64,000 bases of DNA from Anniella stebbinsi. Lineage: Eukaryota; Chordata; Lepidosauria; Squamata; Anniellidae. A model generated the notes under the pieces. It did no database searches. It was not told the DNA's origin and was given only the letters and a program-made list of their open reading frames with translations. Location of the stretch: the NCBI GenBank assembly GCA_029215795.1, contig JARDYH010000003.1:13219001-13283000 (forward strand), written 5' to 3'. Every line of letters begins with the position of its first letter. The stretch's first letter is position 1. The position numbers were made by a program, and so were the translations under genes. Shown here one piece after another: positions 31,041-41,448 of the stretch.

Positions 31041-31715
31041 ACAATTTCCTTTGCTAGGGCTTTTAAGGAAGAATATATATTTTAAAATTGCTTCTGCATT
31101 TTTTACTTTTTGGCTGGTGCTACTGTTTCATCTGCTGTTATTACTTGTTTTACTTGCCAGCACTTTCATTAATTGCATTCTTTTTTTTTCCTTTTTGTTT
31201 TTGAATTTTGAATTGATGGCTTGATAACTTGTTCATTTTTTTTTTCCTATTTCAGTTTTGCAAGTCGCTTTATATTTCGTTTTGTTTTGGTTTTAATCCA
31301 AGGTCAGTATACAGACATTCTTCAGACAAATATATAAATAACAGTGACGTGGCCTCTGATTTCTTGCAGAATAAGGTTTGCCGGTCACATGCCTGTTACT
31401 CTCTCACTCCTGGGAAGGTAAAGGGGGTGAAACTATGTCAACAAAGCGCCATTCAGTTGAATCAGTTCAAATGGCCGCACAACTTTTTTTCAGGTTCAAT
31501 ATCACCGCAAGTTCTTTGAAGATTCTCCCAGACTTTCATCACTAATGTAGGATGCATTGTTTTGGGACAGGGGCAGAGGAAGAAAACCGGGTCACTGGTT
31601 CAGAGCAAAGTGGAAATCCACATTTGTCAGAGCAGTGGCTTGCTTTGTTCTGCTTTTAAAAAATAACTGGGGTCGAAAGAACACAGCCTTCACTTGATAT
31701 AGCTATTTAAACAAT
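31041..31715. other. Intergenic, no gene seen
   Basis: T-rich sequence with several poly-T runs (31165-31260). Open frames are hydrophobic by base composition only. Confidence 0.35.
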
Positions 31716-31831
31716 GGGCTGGATGTAGACATGGTTAGAACCAGAGCCATTGAAATTAATGGGACAACTTAGTCAGGATTAACTTGCATCCCATTGATTT
31801 CAGTGGGTCTACTCTAAGTATGGATCCAACC
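31716..31831. repeat. Palindromic GGATCCAGACTTA repeat
   Basis: GGGCTGGATGTAGACATGG to CTCTAAGTATGGATCCAACC. Inner CCATTGAAATTAATGGGAC mirrors CATCCCATTGATTTCAGTGG. Confidence 0.65.
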
Positions 31832-32323
31832 AAACATCTTCTCCAGGAAAGACAGCAGGCCCCACTGAACCCCTGGGAGCTTTTGAACAGGTTTAATTAT
31901 TCAGCAATTATACACTGGAGCCTAATTGGATGTTACCTCTGTCAGAATACCTGGCTTTAGACTGGAATCTTTCCCATAGACGTCCCCCATTCATGCCATC
32001 CACCCCATTGCAATTACAAGTGGCACCATCCGTTCCACTCCGATAAGCACCTAGAGAGGCAAAAGATGCCATTACCCCTTGCAGAGGACCATGCTTGAAA
32101 GAGGCAGAAACACAAATCAGTACAAACCAATTTGTTCTGCTGCTGTTGATTCAGCAGAGAGATACAAATGGAAGTTGGTTAGTTGAAAATATCCAAATCG
32201 GTGTCCTTAAAGCTCTCTGTCGCGGTTTCTCTGATTCACACAATGCTTTTGATATGATGGGAACTTGAAGGCAATTTGCAACAGGTTGCAGACAACAAAC
32301 CAATCATACTGAAGACAATGTAC
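31832..32323. other. Intergenic, no gene seen
   Basis: Unique sequence without recognisable repeats or coding regions. Confidence 0.35.
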
Positions 32324-32543
32324 CAGTGGAGGCTGGTGGCTCTGATTTCAATGGGGCTGTGAATCCATTCTGGGTTTTTAGTCAGAACCAGCCAGAAGTC
32401 TAGAGGAGCTGTCCAAGGTGTTGAACCATTGATGGGGTTATGGTTCAGCACCTTAGATAGCTCCTTTGGAATTCTGGCTGGTTCTGACTAAAACCCAAAA
32501 TGGATACCCAGCCCACCGAAATCGGAGCCACCAGCCTCCCCTG
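32324..32543. mobile_element. GGAGGCTGGTGG MITE, copy D, most complete
   Basis: It starts CAGTGGAGGCTGGTGGCTC and ends GAGCCACCAGCCTCCCCTG. Mirror segments continue to the centre (CCAGCCAGAAGTCTAGAGG and CTTTGGAATTCTGGCTGG; GTGTTGAACC and GGTTCAGCACC). Flanks CAATGTAC and AATATTAC do not form a convincing duplication. Confidence 0.75.
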
Positions 32544-32649
32544 AATATTACATTTTGTAGATGATCCACCGTGTACCATCCTCTCATGAAGCTGTGGTAT
32601 GCTGAATTAGACACCTTGATCCAGCTAACCCAGTATGGTCTACTGCAAG

Positions 32650-32765
32650 CTTCCCCACCCTAGCACTCTCCAGATGTGTTGGACTCCAAGTCCCATCAAC
32701 CCCAGCCAGCACAGCCTGGGGGCATTCTGGCTGAGGATTGTGGGAGTTGTAGTCTAACACACCGG
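32650..32765. repeat. Foldback repeat with CCAGATGTGTTGGA ends
   Basis: CTCTCCAGATGTGTTGGAC at the left, then CCCATCAACCCCAGCCAGC. The right part reads GTGGGAGTTGTAGTCTAAC. The two halves are approximate inverses. Confidence 0.6.
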
Positions 32766-32879
32766 TGGGCATCAGTTTAGGGAAAGCAAGTCTCCTTACT
32801 GTGACTGGCAGTGGCTATCCGAAGCCTCAAGCAAGGGTCTCTTCTACTTCTGCTTCCCAAAATCCTTTTTCTTTTTCTT

Positions 32880-32975
32880 TTCCTTTTCTGATTTTTTTTC
32901 TGGATCAAACCTGGGTCCTTTGACAATGCAAAGCATGTGCTCTTACCACTGAGACTATGGGCCCTTCCATAGCAT
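32880..32975 (-). mobile_element. tRNA-derived SINE fragment, minus strand
   Basis: On the minus strand, AGTCTCAGTGGTAAGAGC (A box) is followed by GCTTTGCATTGTC and CCCAGGTTTGATCCAG (B box). It is the tRNA-like head of the SINE family also at 48058-48262, without its tail. Confidence 0.65.
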
Positions 32976-33289
32976 AGTTGATTCCCCCTGCTGTTGAATG
33001 CGTGGTGGTCTGCAAAACGTCAGCTTTGCCACGTGGTAGATGTTTTTATTGTGCCTTGTGTGGCGTGTGCAAAAGGGTAACCTGAATTTCATCCTAATGT
33101 TCACCATATCAACTGCCTTATGAGCATCAGAGGACTATGAGCTAGTAAAGTCCTACTCAGGTGTTATGGCCAAAAAGGCCATATTGACAGGTGTAATGGT
33201 CATGGAGCCATATACCTTGGCTCCACCTCCATTTTCCACGTCCACATTGTCTGATCTCCCTGCACTGGGCAGGAAGGGCTGAAGTAAGC
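32976..33289. other. Intergenic, no gene seen
   Basis: Unique sequence. GGGCCCTTCCATAGCATAG near 32968-32986 resembles the outer part of a MITE end, but no partner end is found. Confidence 0.35.
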
Positions 33290-33880
33290 TTCTGCTGGTG
33301 TTCACTTGAGTGGAGAAAGGAGCAGCTAAAATGATCAAGGGGCTGGAGCAACTTCCCTATGAGGGAAGGTTACAACAGCTGGGATTGTTTAGCATGGAAA
33401 AAAGAGGGCTAAGGTGAGACATGATAAAAGTGTACAAAATTATGCATGGTGCGGAGAATGTGAATAGGGAGGCATTCTTCTCCCTCTCTCATAATACTAA
33501 AAAACGGGGTCATCCCATGAAGCTGGGATTCAGGGAAGCTAAAAGGAAGTGCATCTTTGCACAGCACATAGTTAAACCATGGAGTTCGCTAGCAAAAGAC
33601 ATGGTGATGACCACCAATTTGGATGGCTTTAAAAAGTTAGACAAATCCACAGAGGTGAAGGTTGTCAATGGCTGCTAATCCTGATAGCTATATGATACCT
33701 CTGGCATCAAAGGCAATATGCCCATGTACATCCGTTGCTGGGGAACACGGGTGGGAGGGTGCTGTTGCACTCTTGTCCTGCTTGTGGGTTCCCTCTGGGC
33801 AGGTGATTGGCTACTGTGTGAACAGAGTGCTGGACTACATGATCCAGCAGGGCTCTTCTTACGTTCTTACGTTGTTGTTT
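33290..33880 (+). mobile_element. CR1-like LINE, C-terminal ORF2 relic and 3' end
   Basis: The sequence encodes MIKGLEQLPYEGRLQQLGLF-like and then EAFFSLSHN, KKRGHPMKL, VMTTNLDGFKK, which form the C-terminal region of a CR1-type ORF2. The last part (about 33680-33880) is non-coding and ends CCAGCAGGGCTCTTCTTACG with TTCTTACG repeated. The same end is seen at 40310-40385. It is 5'-truncated, with small losses. Confidence 0.82.
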
Positions 33881-34129
33881 TTTGTTAATAGAACCCTACT
33901 TTATCAGAGCTTCCAATCTCATAGAGGCATCTACTCATCTTCAACTGAATGGAAGTCCCTTTCTGACCATTCCCCACACAAGTTTGGGGACTGAGAGGTG
34001 GGTCAGCACATGGACGTTGATAACAGGGCCAATCTGCCTAGCCTCATAACCCTTACATGTATTGCTATACCCTCATCAAGCATAATGCTGCCAAAGGGCT
34101 TGTGTTGGAGTGCTCAAAATAGCCTTCCC
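33881..34129. other. Intergenic, no gene seen
   Basis: Short unique stretch. Confidence 0.3.
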
Positions 34130-34265
34130 CTAGCACCTTTCTGATCTGTTTGACTACAGCATCCATCATCCCTGGCCAGCAGGGTCAATGGTTATGCTGG
34201 CTGAAGATGATAGGAACTGTAGTCCAACACCTCTGCAGGGCACCAGGTTGAGGAAGGCTGGGGCA
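34130..34265. repeat. Foldback repeat with CCAGATGTGTTGGA ends
   Basis: TTCTGATCTGTTTGACTAC at the left and GGAACTGTAGTCCAACAC then GGGCACCAGGTTGAGG at the right, approximate inverses. Confidence 0.55.
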
Positions 34266-34279
34266 GCATGTTGGATTAA

Positions 34280-34735
34280 AACAAGGAAGAGCCAGGCTCA
34301 AATTTCCACCCAGGCATGAAGTTCACTGGTGACTTCAGACCAGTCACTTGGCCTGTTCAGAAGACACCTTAAACCCTGATGGTTAAGGCTTCTGGTTAAG
34401 CAGCAGGGTTTAAGGTGTCTTGTGCAATGCATTCTGCTAAGCCCTAACTACCTACTAACCATATTTGGACCGTCTGCAGCAGGGTTAGCGGGTCTAACTG
34501 CGGCTTAAAGTGTTGTGCGCAACAGCTCGGCTTGTGGTTAGTGCTAATCCCAGAGAACCACAGTTTTGCTAACCACAGAACCCAAAGTGTCGTCTGAACA
34601 GGCCTACTATCTAGCAGCCTGACCTACCTCACAAGGTTGTTGTGAGGATAAAAAGAGGGTGTGGTGGTAAAGGACTGCTTATGCCACCTTAAAATCCTTG
34701 GAGGAACGATGGGATGCATATATAATTAAAAATAA
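34280..34735 (+). mobile_element. tRNA-derived SINE with L2-like tail, split by a MITE
   Basis: The left piece (34280-34348) has AGGCTCAAATTTCCACC and CAGACCAGTCACT. The right piece (34609-34735) has CCTACCTCACAAGGTTGTTG, then TATGCCACCTTAAAATCCTTGG and a tail ending AATTAAAA. Together they match the SINE at 25866-26080 in the other orientation. The gap is a MITE flanked by ACT. Confidence 0.7.
34349..34605. mobile_element. CCTGTTCAG-family MITE inserted in a SINE, ACT duplication
   Basis: The left end TGGCCTGTTCAGAAGACACC is inverse to the right end GTCGTCTGAACAGGCCT. ACT flanks it (34346-34348 and 34606-34608). Its interior differs from the other copies: TTAAACCCTG and CAGGGTTTAAGG form a second inverse pair. 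It may be a separate subfamily. Confidence 0.75.
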
Positions 34736-35299
34736 CTGGGAAAGGAGAGTTTATAGACTTCAATGAGACTTTTAATCAGCTGACTTTTATTTGTGTCCGA
34801 AGCGCCAACCTGGCTGACTTTATCTGCTTTGTCTCCCTGCCTCTTTTAAGTACAGTTTTCCAGAAGGGACAATTACATCCTCTCTCTTTTTGCCTCTAGT
34901 CATTGAAAAGGACAATGGTGCCACCTGTAGTTTGTATGGGATGAACTAAATGAATGTGGGGAATATATGGCATCGGTTCAACTCTGAAGCTGAAAGATGG
35001 CAGGGCAGGGAAATTACCAGGTGGCAGAGATGAAGGTAACTGTGGTCAGCAGCAATTCTTTCAGCACCTGGGACAGCTCTGTGGCGAGGATGAACTTTGC
35101 TCTGATTGGGGCCAAATATATTCCAGGGCAGGTCTATTGACTACTAGAGCTTCACCCCTTAGCCCAAGCACTGGGGAAATTGAAGGGGCAGCAAATTGAT
35201 GCAGCGCTACAGAACAGCTCCACATTGTGCCTGGTGCCTGCCCAGTAAGGAACAAGCAGGTCTGAAGAAGCAAGCTTGAGAGCTACATAGTGTGTCTCT
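34736..35299. other. Intergenic, no gene seen
   Basis: Unique sequence. No coding region or named repeat is recognised. Confidence 0.35.
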
Positions 35300-35503
35300 G
35301 GGCCTGTTCAGACAACACACTAAGCCATGGTTAGGCCATGAGCCCTTTTGCAGCAAATGGTTAGTGAGCACGGTTAAAGCACCACCATGTTTAGGAATGG
35401 TTCCCACAACACACTAAGTCATGGTTCACACAACACAGTAAGCCATAATGTTTAGCTTAAAATGTTCAACCACCATGGCTTAATGTGTCATATGAACAGG
35501 GCC
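35300..35503. mobile_element. CCTGTTCAG-family MITE
   Basis: GGGCCTGTTCAGACAACACAC is inverse to GTGTCATATGAACAGGGCC. Inner TAAGCCATGG pairs with CCATGGCTTA. Flanks TCT and ACT agree at two of three bases. Confidence 0.75.
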
Positions 35504-35977
35504 ACTGTCAGGTTCCTGTGCATCATGAGCAGAGAGATCTGATTCTTCAAACATAATAGCCCTTGCCCTCAGCAGGTCATCTGTTATGGGGTGATGTGTG
35601 CAGTTAGCCACTCAGGGCAAGCAATGACCTGGGCTAGGCTTTGACATTAGGGTGGAGCCACACTGTTATCATGAGTTGGGTGGCAGGCTATTATGTTCCC
35701 CAGTTCTGAGTTGGCCCACTCATTGTTGGTTCCAGGTTTATGGGGCCCTTCAGGCAAGACCCCCTCAATGGACCCCCTCCTCAGTGAGGCCACCTTCTCA
35801 CCACCATTGTAACCAGCTCCTCCTCCTCTTTCTGATCATTGCTACCACTTGCTTGCTTGATGGACAGAGAGCCAGCAAGCAAGTAGATGGGGGCCTTTGC
35901 TCCTCCTTCTCACCACTACCATTGTCTGGGCTGGAGTAGGGATGTTGGAGGAATCCGTCCGGGAGGATGGTGGAGCT
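35504..35977. other. Intergenic, no gene seen
   Basis: Unique GC-moderate sequence. Open frames on both strands overlap and resemble nothing known. Confidence 0.35.
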
Positions 35978-36027
35978 TGCTGAGCTTTCATCAGCCCCCT
36001 GGACTGAGCTTTCATCAGCACCCTGGA
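35978..36027. repeat. 24-bp direct duplication
   Basis: The unit TGAGCTTTCATCAGC plus CCCTGGAC occurs twice in tandem with one change. Confidence 0.85.
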
Positions 36028-36102
36028 CTTTGTCTTGTTTCCTGACCTGAGTTGACCTGACTTGATCTGCATCGACATTTGGGGTGGGGGCATAAATAAA
36101 GA

Positions 36103-36210
36103 GTAGCATAAATTATGGCCACAATTTGCAAACATTTGCACAAATTAAGCAAACCGTGGCTCTAATTTGCACAAATTAAGCAAATTGCGGCTGTAATTTG
36201 TGCAAATTTC
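36103..36210. repeat. 31-bp minisatellite, about three units
   Basis: ATTTGCACAAATTAAGCAAA recurs with starts at 36134 and 36165. A partial third unit (ATTTGTGCAAATTT) starts at 36196, and a degenerate unit comes before the first. The period is 31 bp. Confidence 0.85.
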
Positions 36211-36639
36211 TATTTACGAAAAAAACAAAACAATTTCCTATATTTTGGGGAAAGCCCTCAGCTCACAAATGCAAGTCTAGCAGGCAGCAGGGCTCCATCA
36301 GACCCAAAAGGGACTTGATTTGCAAACGACAGACATCCCTAAGAGAGAGTGAGAGGTAGGGGAACAGGGTAGTTTGCAATGGTGAAGAAGAGGAGCAACT
36401 CAGTGCTGGGCTATAGGTCCTCAACAGGTACCTAACCATGCCTACCTTTGATGCTGGCACAAGGCCCACATTTCTGCCATCCCTCATCACAGGTTCACTG
36501 GCAATCAGGCACCAACAGCAAACACTCCAATGGTCAGTTTCCCCATACAGAAAAGTCAACTTGGGTGGTTTCATCCCAGATCCCATCATGTGAAATAGAC
36601 TCAGGGCCATGAGAACTGTACATGAATGGCAGATCATCC
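36211..36639. other. Intergenic, no gene seen
   Basis: Unique sequence. A minus-strand frame runs through it, but only its end is specific and the rest is low-complexity. Confidence 0.35.
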
Positions 36640-36903
36640 TGCGAAGGAGGAGGAGGAGGAGGAGGAGGAGGAGGAGGAGGAGGGAGGGAGAGGAGGAGGG
36701 AGAAGAAGAAGGAGGAGGAGGAAGGAAGGAAGGAAGGAAGGAAGGAAGGAAGGAAGGAAGGAAGGAAGGGGAAGAAGAAGGAGAAGGGAGAAGCAGGAGG
36801 AGGAAGCAGGAGGAGGAGGAGAAGGGAGAAGCAGATGATGATGATGTTGAAGAAGAAGAAGAAGAAGAAGAAGAAGAAGAAGAAGAAGAAGAAGAAGAAG
36901 AGC
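36640..36903 (+). repeat. Polypurine tract: (GGA)n, (GAAG)n, (GAA)n
   Basis: About 260 bp of almost pure purine on the plus strand: GGA units to about 36682, mixed GGA/GAAG, GGAA units at about 36721-36768, then GAA units at about 36850-36900. Only a short GATGATGATGATGTT stretch breaks it. The tract creates long glutamate/arginine-rich frames on one strand and leucine/proline-rich frames on the other; these are not genes. Confidence 0.95.
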
Positions 36904-37745
36904 AACATCAGCAACTACTACTACTTCTTGAGGATGTGGTTGTGAAGCAGTCATCACCTGCATCCCAAGTTTCCACTGCAAATTTGAATAAAATGAGGCC
37001 TGGGTCATTGCCCTGTATCCTCTGAAAACCAAATTTGCTGTGAGGCCATTAGTCCCAGTGACTGGTTGCAGATTAGCCTGTCTTCTGGGACATTAAAGGA
37101 AATCTCTGCTTTTGATATGCGTGTTCCATTATGTCACGTTGATCCCTATTTGCCTTCCCCGCCACCCCCATTAGCCATTAATAAATTCTGTAGCACTGTT
37201 AGTCTCACTTTCTGACATCAAACCGCAAGTGTCAACTATTTTAACAAGTCCCTTTTATCTCTCCGAACATCAAAACATGCCCATATTTTCCCTGGTGTCT
37301 GAACTGACAAATGAATCTGTATCTTTGAGGAAAATAGCATCCGACTTGCTCTGAACATCTTATCTAGCGATTCCAAGAGCAGATTTTATTTTATTTTATT
37401 TACTGTATCCAAGGGTGTGTCTAGAGCAGCACACTGCGCGATTCATTTCACTTTTGCTGCTCGCTCTTCCGCTACTAATTTCCATGCATTTCCCATTTAT
37501 ATGTATGTCTCCCTCCTGAAATTATAGACTTGGTTTTGCTCCTTTCTAAAATAGAATTACATTTCTGCAATTGCACACACACACACACACACACACCTCT
37601 GCCAGTGTGGGCTGAATGACCCATCTTTTTTATTGGTCCTGGGATTTTATTTTTTGTTTCCAGCAGAAAAGATAGTGGGAAAGCCACCATTCACCCACCC
37701 ACACAACCTCACCGCAGTTTTCCACCAACAAATTTATGCATATAT
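36904..37745. other. Intergenic; possible element end near 37413
   Basis: GGGTGTGTCTAGAGCAGC at about 37413-37430 opens a short CpG-containing stretch (GCGCGATTCATT, CTCGCTCTTCCGC) to about 37470. This resembles the left end of the CpG-rich insertion at 22482. No right end is found. A CA run lies at 37575-37597. No gene is seen. Confidence 0.4.
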
Positions 37746-38075
37746 TAAGGTGACCATATGGAAAGGAGGACAGGGCTCCTGTATCTTCAACAGTTGCATG
37801 GAAAAGGAAATTTTAGCAGGTGTCATTTCTATGCATGCAGCACCTGGTGAAATTCCCTCTTCATCCCAACAGTTAAAGCTGCAAGAGCCCACTCTAGCTA
37901 TACCAGAGTGACCAGATACAAAAGAGGGCAGGGCTCCTTCAGCTTTAACTGTTGTGATGAAGAGGGAATTCCACTAGGTGCTGCATGCATACAAATGGCA
38001 CCTGCTGAAATCCCCTTTTCCATACAACTGTTGAAGATACAGGTGCCCTGTCCTTCGTTTCACATGATCACCCTA
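37746..38075 (+). mobile_element. hAT-type foldback MITE, subfamily A, 7/8 duplication
   Basis: It starts TAAGGTGACCATATGG and ends CACATGATCACCCTA. Flanks GCATATAT (37738-37745) and GGATATAT (38076-38083) agree at seven of eight. The spacer reads CCAGAGTGACCAGATACAAA. The sequence to its right (to about 38131) also follows the copy at 6148-6541. Confidence 0.88.
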
Positions 38076-38589
38076 GGATATATATTTAAAAATTGTGTAT
38101 GTCTGTACTATGCACTCATATGTACTTGAGAGGGAGAAGATGTTAGTAGTAGTGATGCAATCGGATTTCATAGTCAACTTGTTGGCTGAAACTCATCAAT
38201 TCATAATATTCACCTTTGTATCCACCCTGGATTGATGTATTATGAATTCACTATCAAGTTTGGAATTCATTGAAAGCTTCAAACCATGTGCAGTGAAGTA
38301 GTACATGGATGCCCCACCCCCCAAAAAAATGTCACTCATCTTATCACCTAGACCAGTAGTACAGAACTGTTTGGGGGGAGTGGGGGGGAGATTACATCCA
38401 CTTGCATCCGGGATAGTTTATTCTGGGAATATGTAACTAGCCCCAAACTAGTTTTTTCTTTTCCCCCACTGCAGTCAATCCTTCTGCTTGGAGCAAGAAT
38501 AATGGTTGCAAGTTGTTAGAAACAACAAACGCTTCTGGCAGCAGAACAGCAGCAAAGAAAATGCTGGGATAGGGCACTATCTGCATCAT
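38076..38589. other. Intergenic, no gene seen
   Basis: Apart from the shared flank at 38084-38131 this is unique sequence with a G-run near 38372-38390. Confidence 0.35.
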
Positions 38590-38932
38590 CACATAGGGGG
38601 CAATCACATTTCCTTACCGTCACTTCTCTGCCTGCACATTTGTCCTTCATTACATCGTCTTTCAAAAGAGGAAGTAAACAATGTGCACGTGGTCCATTCT
38701 GTGGGCCAGTTTAATCGAGTTGCTTCTCTTGCATGCGAGCAGGAGATAGCGGCAAGTTCCGTCTCAAAAAATAAGTCAGACTTACTGGGGTGTTTTTTTG
38801 TCATGCGAAGAAGGCTAGAAGGGGCAGGAGGTGTGCGGGAGGCAGACGACATCATGAGAGGGGCCAGCGAAAATCCGTGACTGCCCAACAATGAGCGTGC
38901 AATAAAATGCTTGTCTGATGACGCCCTATGTG
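38590..38932. mobile_element. Candidate MITE with CACATAGGG ends
   Basis: The left end CACATAGGGGGCAATCACA and the right end TGATGACGCCCTATGTG are inverse over the outer 9 bases and at most of the next 10. The interior contains CpG and no coding resemblance. No target duplication was found, so this call is tentative. Confidence 0.45.
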
Positions 38933-39690
38933 CAAACAGGAAAATGTGAAACAAGAAGTTTTGAACGATGTAGAAGATGGTGGAATCCTTTGTGATTTGG
39001 GACTGATGTAATTTTTGTGGGAGTTTTTTGCATTTAGCGTCTACGGTTTTTCAATCAAATCAGATGTACGAAAAAGGATACTGCAGTAAATGTTGAACCT
39101 TTTTTTACTCATTTTAGGTAGAATGTATGTCAGTGTTCACCCTAAAGGGAAAGGCACACTATCTGCAATCATTATGAAAATGTTTTGTGTTGTTGAGGGT
39201 GCTGTTGTGATGCATCTGCTGAGGAACCACTGCATAGTACAAAGGATTCTGGGAGGTATCCCTGCGTTTCCATTGATTTTGAAGCCAGGTCTCACTATGA
39301 TCCCCTATGAACTGAAAGGATATCCTCAAACACAGCTAAGATACACTTTGTATATATTGCAAAGGATTATCAGTTTTCGACTTCAGGGAAGTACATCTGC
39401 TATTGCTGTTCTTGCCACTGGAGAACCCCACTCAGCTTCCAAGAAAACCATGGGTTGCCCAAAGCACAGTATTCCACTGGATTATGGGATGCAATAGGGG
39501 GTATTGCAAAAATTTGAGCAGGAAGCTCACACGTTCTTGAGTACATGCAAGCAGAAAAGAGGTGAGCATAGAGTGTTGACCAGTGTTGTAATGGTAAATG
39601 TTTGAAGTACATGAGCTCCTCATGGCAAGCCCCCAAAGCCATGAGAGTCCAAAAAGGCAGGCAACTGTGTCAATCCACATCAACAAACCA
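38933..39690. other. Intergenic, no gene seen
   Basis: Unique sequence. A 135-codon plus-strand frame (39090-39497) and overlapping minus-strand frames (39400-39686) show no recognisable domain. Confidence 0.4.
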
Positions 39691-39694
39691 GTTC

Positions 39695-40390
39695 TAGCAG
39701 CCCATGTTAGGCATTATTAGAAAAGGAATTGGGAATAAAACTGCCAGTGTCATATTCTCTTTATATAAATCTATGGTGGGACCACACTTAGAATGCTGTG
39801 TACAATTCTGGTCAACCCCCCCCCCCCAAAAAAAAAAAAAGATATTGTAGAGTTGGGGAAAGTGTATGAGAGAAGGTTACAACAGCTGGTATCATGTATC
39901 TTGAGGGGGGGAGGAAGCTAAGGGGAGACATGATAGAGGTGTACAAAATTATGCATGGTGTGGAGAATGTGGATAGGGAGACATTTTTCTCCCTCTCTCA
40001 AAATTCTAGAAGCTGATTGGTGGGACATTCAGGACAAATAAAAGGAAGTTCTTCACACAGTGCATAGTGAAATTATGGAATTCACTACCCCATGATGTAG
40101 TAATGGCCACCAATTTGGATGGCTTTAAAAGGGGGTTGGATAAATTCCTGGAGGAGAAGGCTATCAATGGCAACTAGCCCTGATGGTTATGTGGTGCTAC
40201 CTCCAGTATCTGAGGCAGTAAGCCTATATGCACCAGTTGCTGGGGAACATGGATGGGAGGGTGCTGTTGCACCATGTCCTGCTTTGTTGGTCCCTGGATG
40301 ACTGCTGGTTGGCCACTGTTTGAACAGAGTGCTGGACTAGATGATCCCTCGGTCTGATCCAGCATGGCTCTTCTTATGTTCTTATGATGG
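39695..40390 (+). mobile_element. CR1-like LINE, C-terminal ORF2 relic and 3' end
   Basis: It encodes the same blocks as 33290-33880 but starts further upstream (KELGIKLPVSYSL-like, then VGPHLECCVQFW near 39770-39810). A C/A run (39816-39840) follows, then GRLQQLVSCILR and RGDMIEVYKIMHGVENV, then FLRTNKRKFFTQCIVKLWN-like. The 3' end TGATCCAGCATGGCTC, TTCTTATGTTCTTATG closes it at about 40386. Frames shift several times. Confidence 0.82.
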
Positions 40391-40580
40391 TTATGTGCTA
40401 CCTCTGGTAGGAGAGGCATTAAGCCTATATACACCAGTTGTTGGGGAGCATGGGTGGGGCTGTGCTGTTGTACTGCGTCCTGCTTGTGATTACTTGGTTG
40501 ACAGCTGGTTGGCCACTGTGAGAACAGAATGCTGGACTTGATGGACCCTTGATCTGATCCAGGGTTTTTATGTTCGTATA
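40386..40580 (+). mobile_element. Second CR1-like 3' end in tandem
   Basis: TGGTTATGTGCTACCTCTGG to CTTGATCTGATCCAGGG repeats the last about 190 bp of the copy before it, in the same orientation, with independent changes. Confidence 0.78.
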
Positions 40581-41010
40581 TTCAATTCCACCAGGAGCAG
40601 GTCTTTTGTAAAGCTAATGGGTCCCAATTGCTCATTCAAGACCAAGACAGTAAAAAAATAAAAACAGCACTCCCTGCTGCCTTCCTCTCTGCCTCCCCCT
40701 TTCCCGAGGTCAAAAAACTTGGGGGAAGAGAAGCAGAGGAGGAAATGTGGAGGCATCTATGGAGATGTGGAGCATGATTTCCCTTGTGACACCGGGACTA
40801 CAAGTCCCAGAACTCCCAGTAAGAAACGTATGCTCCAGTTGTCATTCCTCACTGGGAATTGGTTGACTGATTTTCCAAATTGTACACCTGAACAGTGTCT
40901 GGACAAGAAAGAGGGTGATCACCTATCCCTGGGATGAGATGAATTAAGCTAGACTACATTCAGATGTTCTTTGCTTTATCTGTTGAAATAAAAAGAGTTG
41001 CAAATGGTAG

Positions 41011-41048
<38 letters not shown>

Positions 41049-41448
41049 CAAAGGAGGTCTGGAAGTTTGTCATGTGAGTTAAGATCCTTTATCCCAGAAG
41101 AAACATACAACAGTCTTGTCTGAATCAGGTCGATTTTGTTCATTTTACAATACACAAAGGTAGCTCAATACAGAAGATGACCTTTCCTAAAAAAGGGGGG
41201 GGATTTCAATGCCTGACATTAATTAACAACAGGTGGCCTGCTGTTGATTCTTCAACCAAGCAGCATCGCTATTGTTACCACTCCTTGCCTTAATGGTGAA
41301 TTTTCACTGTCAAACTTCTGAGTTTAATCTTGGCCAATAAAAATGAAAGTAATTTGCCAGTGTTCAGCCTGAGATCATTTATTTTTATTTTTATTTGCAT
41401 TATTATATCCCCTGCTGAAAAGTTACTTAGATGATGATGGAATCATAA
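40581..41448. other. Intergenic; (TA)n run at 41012-41047
   Basis: GGGACTACAAGTCCCAGAAC near 40796-40815 is a fragment of the widespread TACAACTCCCA-type repeat. A TA run of 18 units is at 41012-41047. The rest is unique with no gene. Confidence 0.45.

Noticed and set aside
36534..37032. Long Glu/Arg-rich and Leu/Pro-rich frames
   Set aside because: They are the necessary translation of a polypurine/polypyrimidine tract in several frames.
38506..38880. 124-codon plus-strand frame
   Set aside because: It overlaps a minus-strand frame and a candidate MITE and shows no domain.
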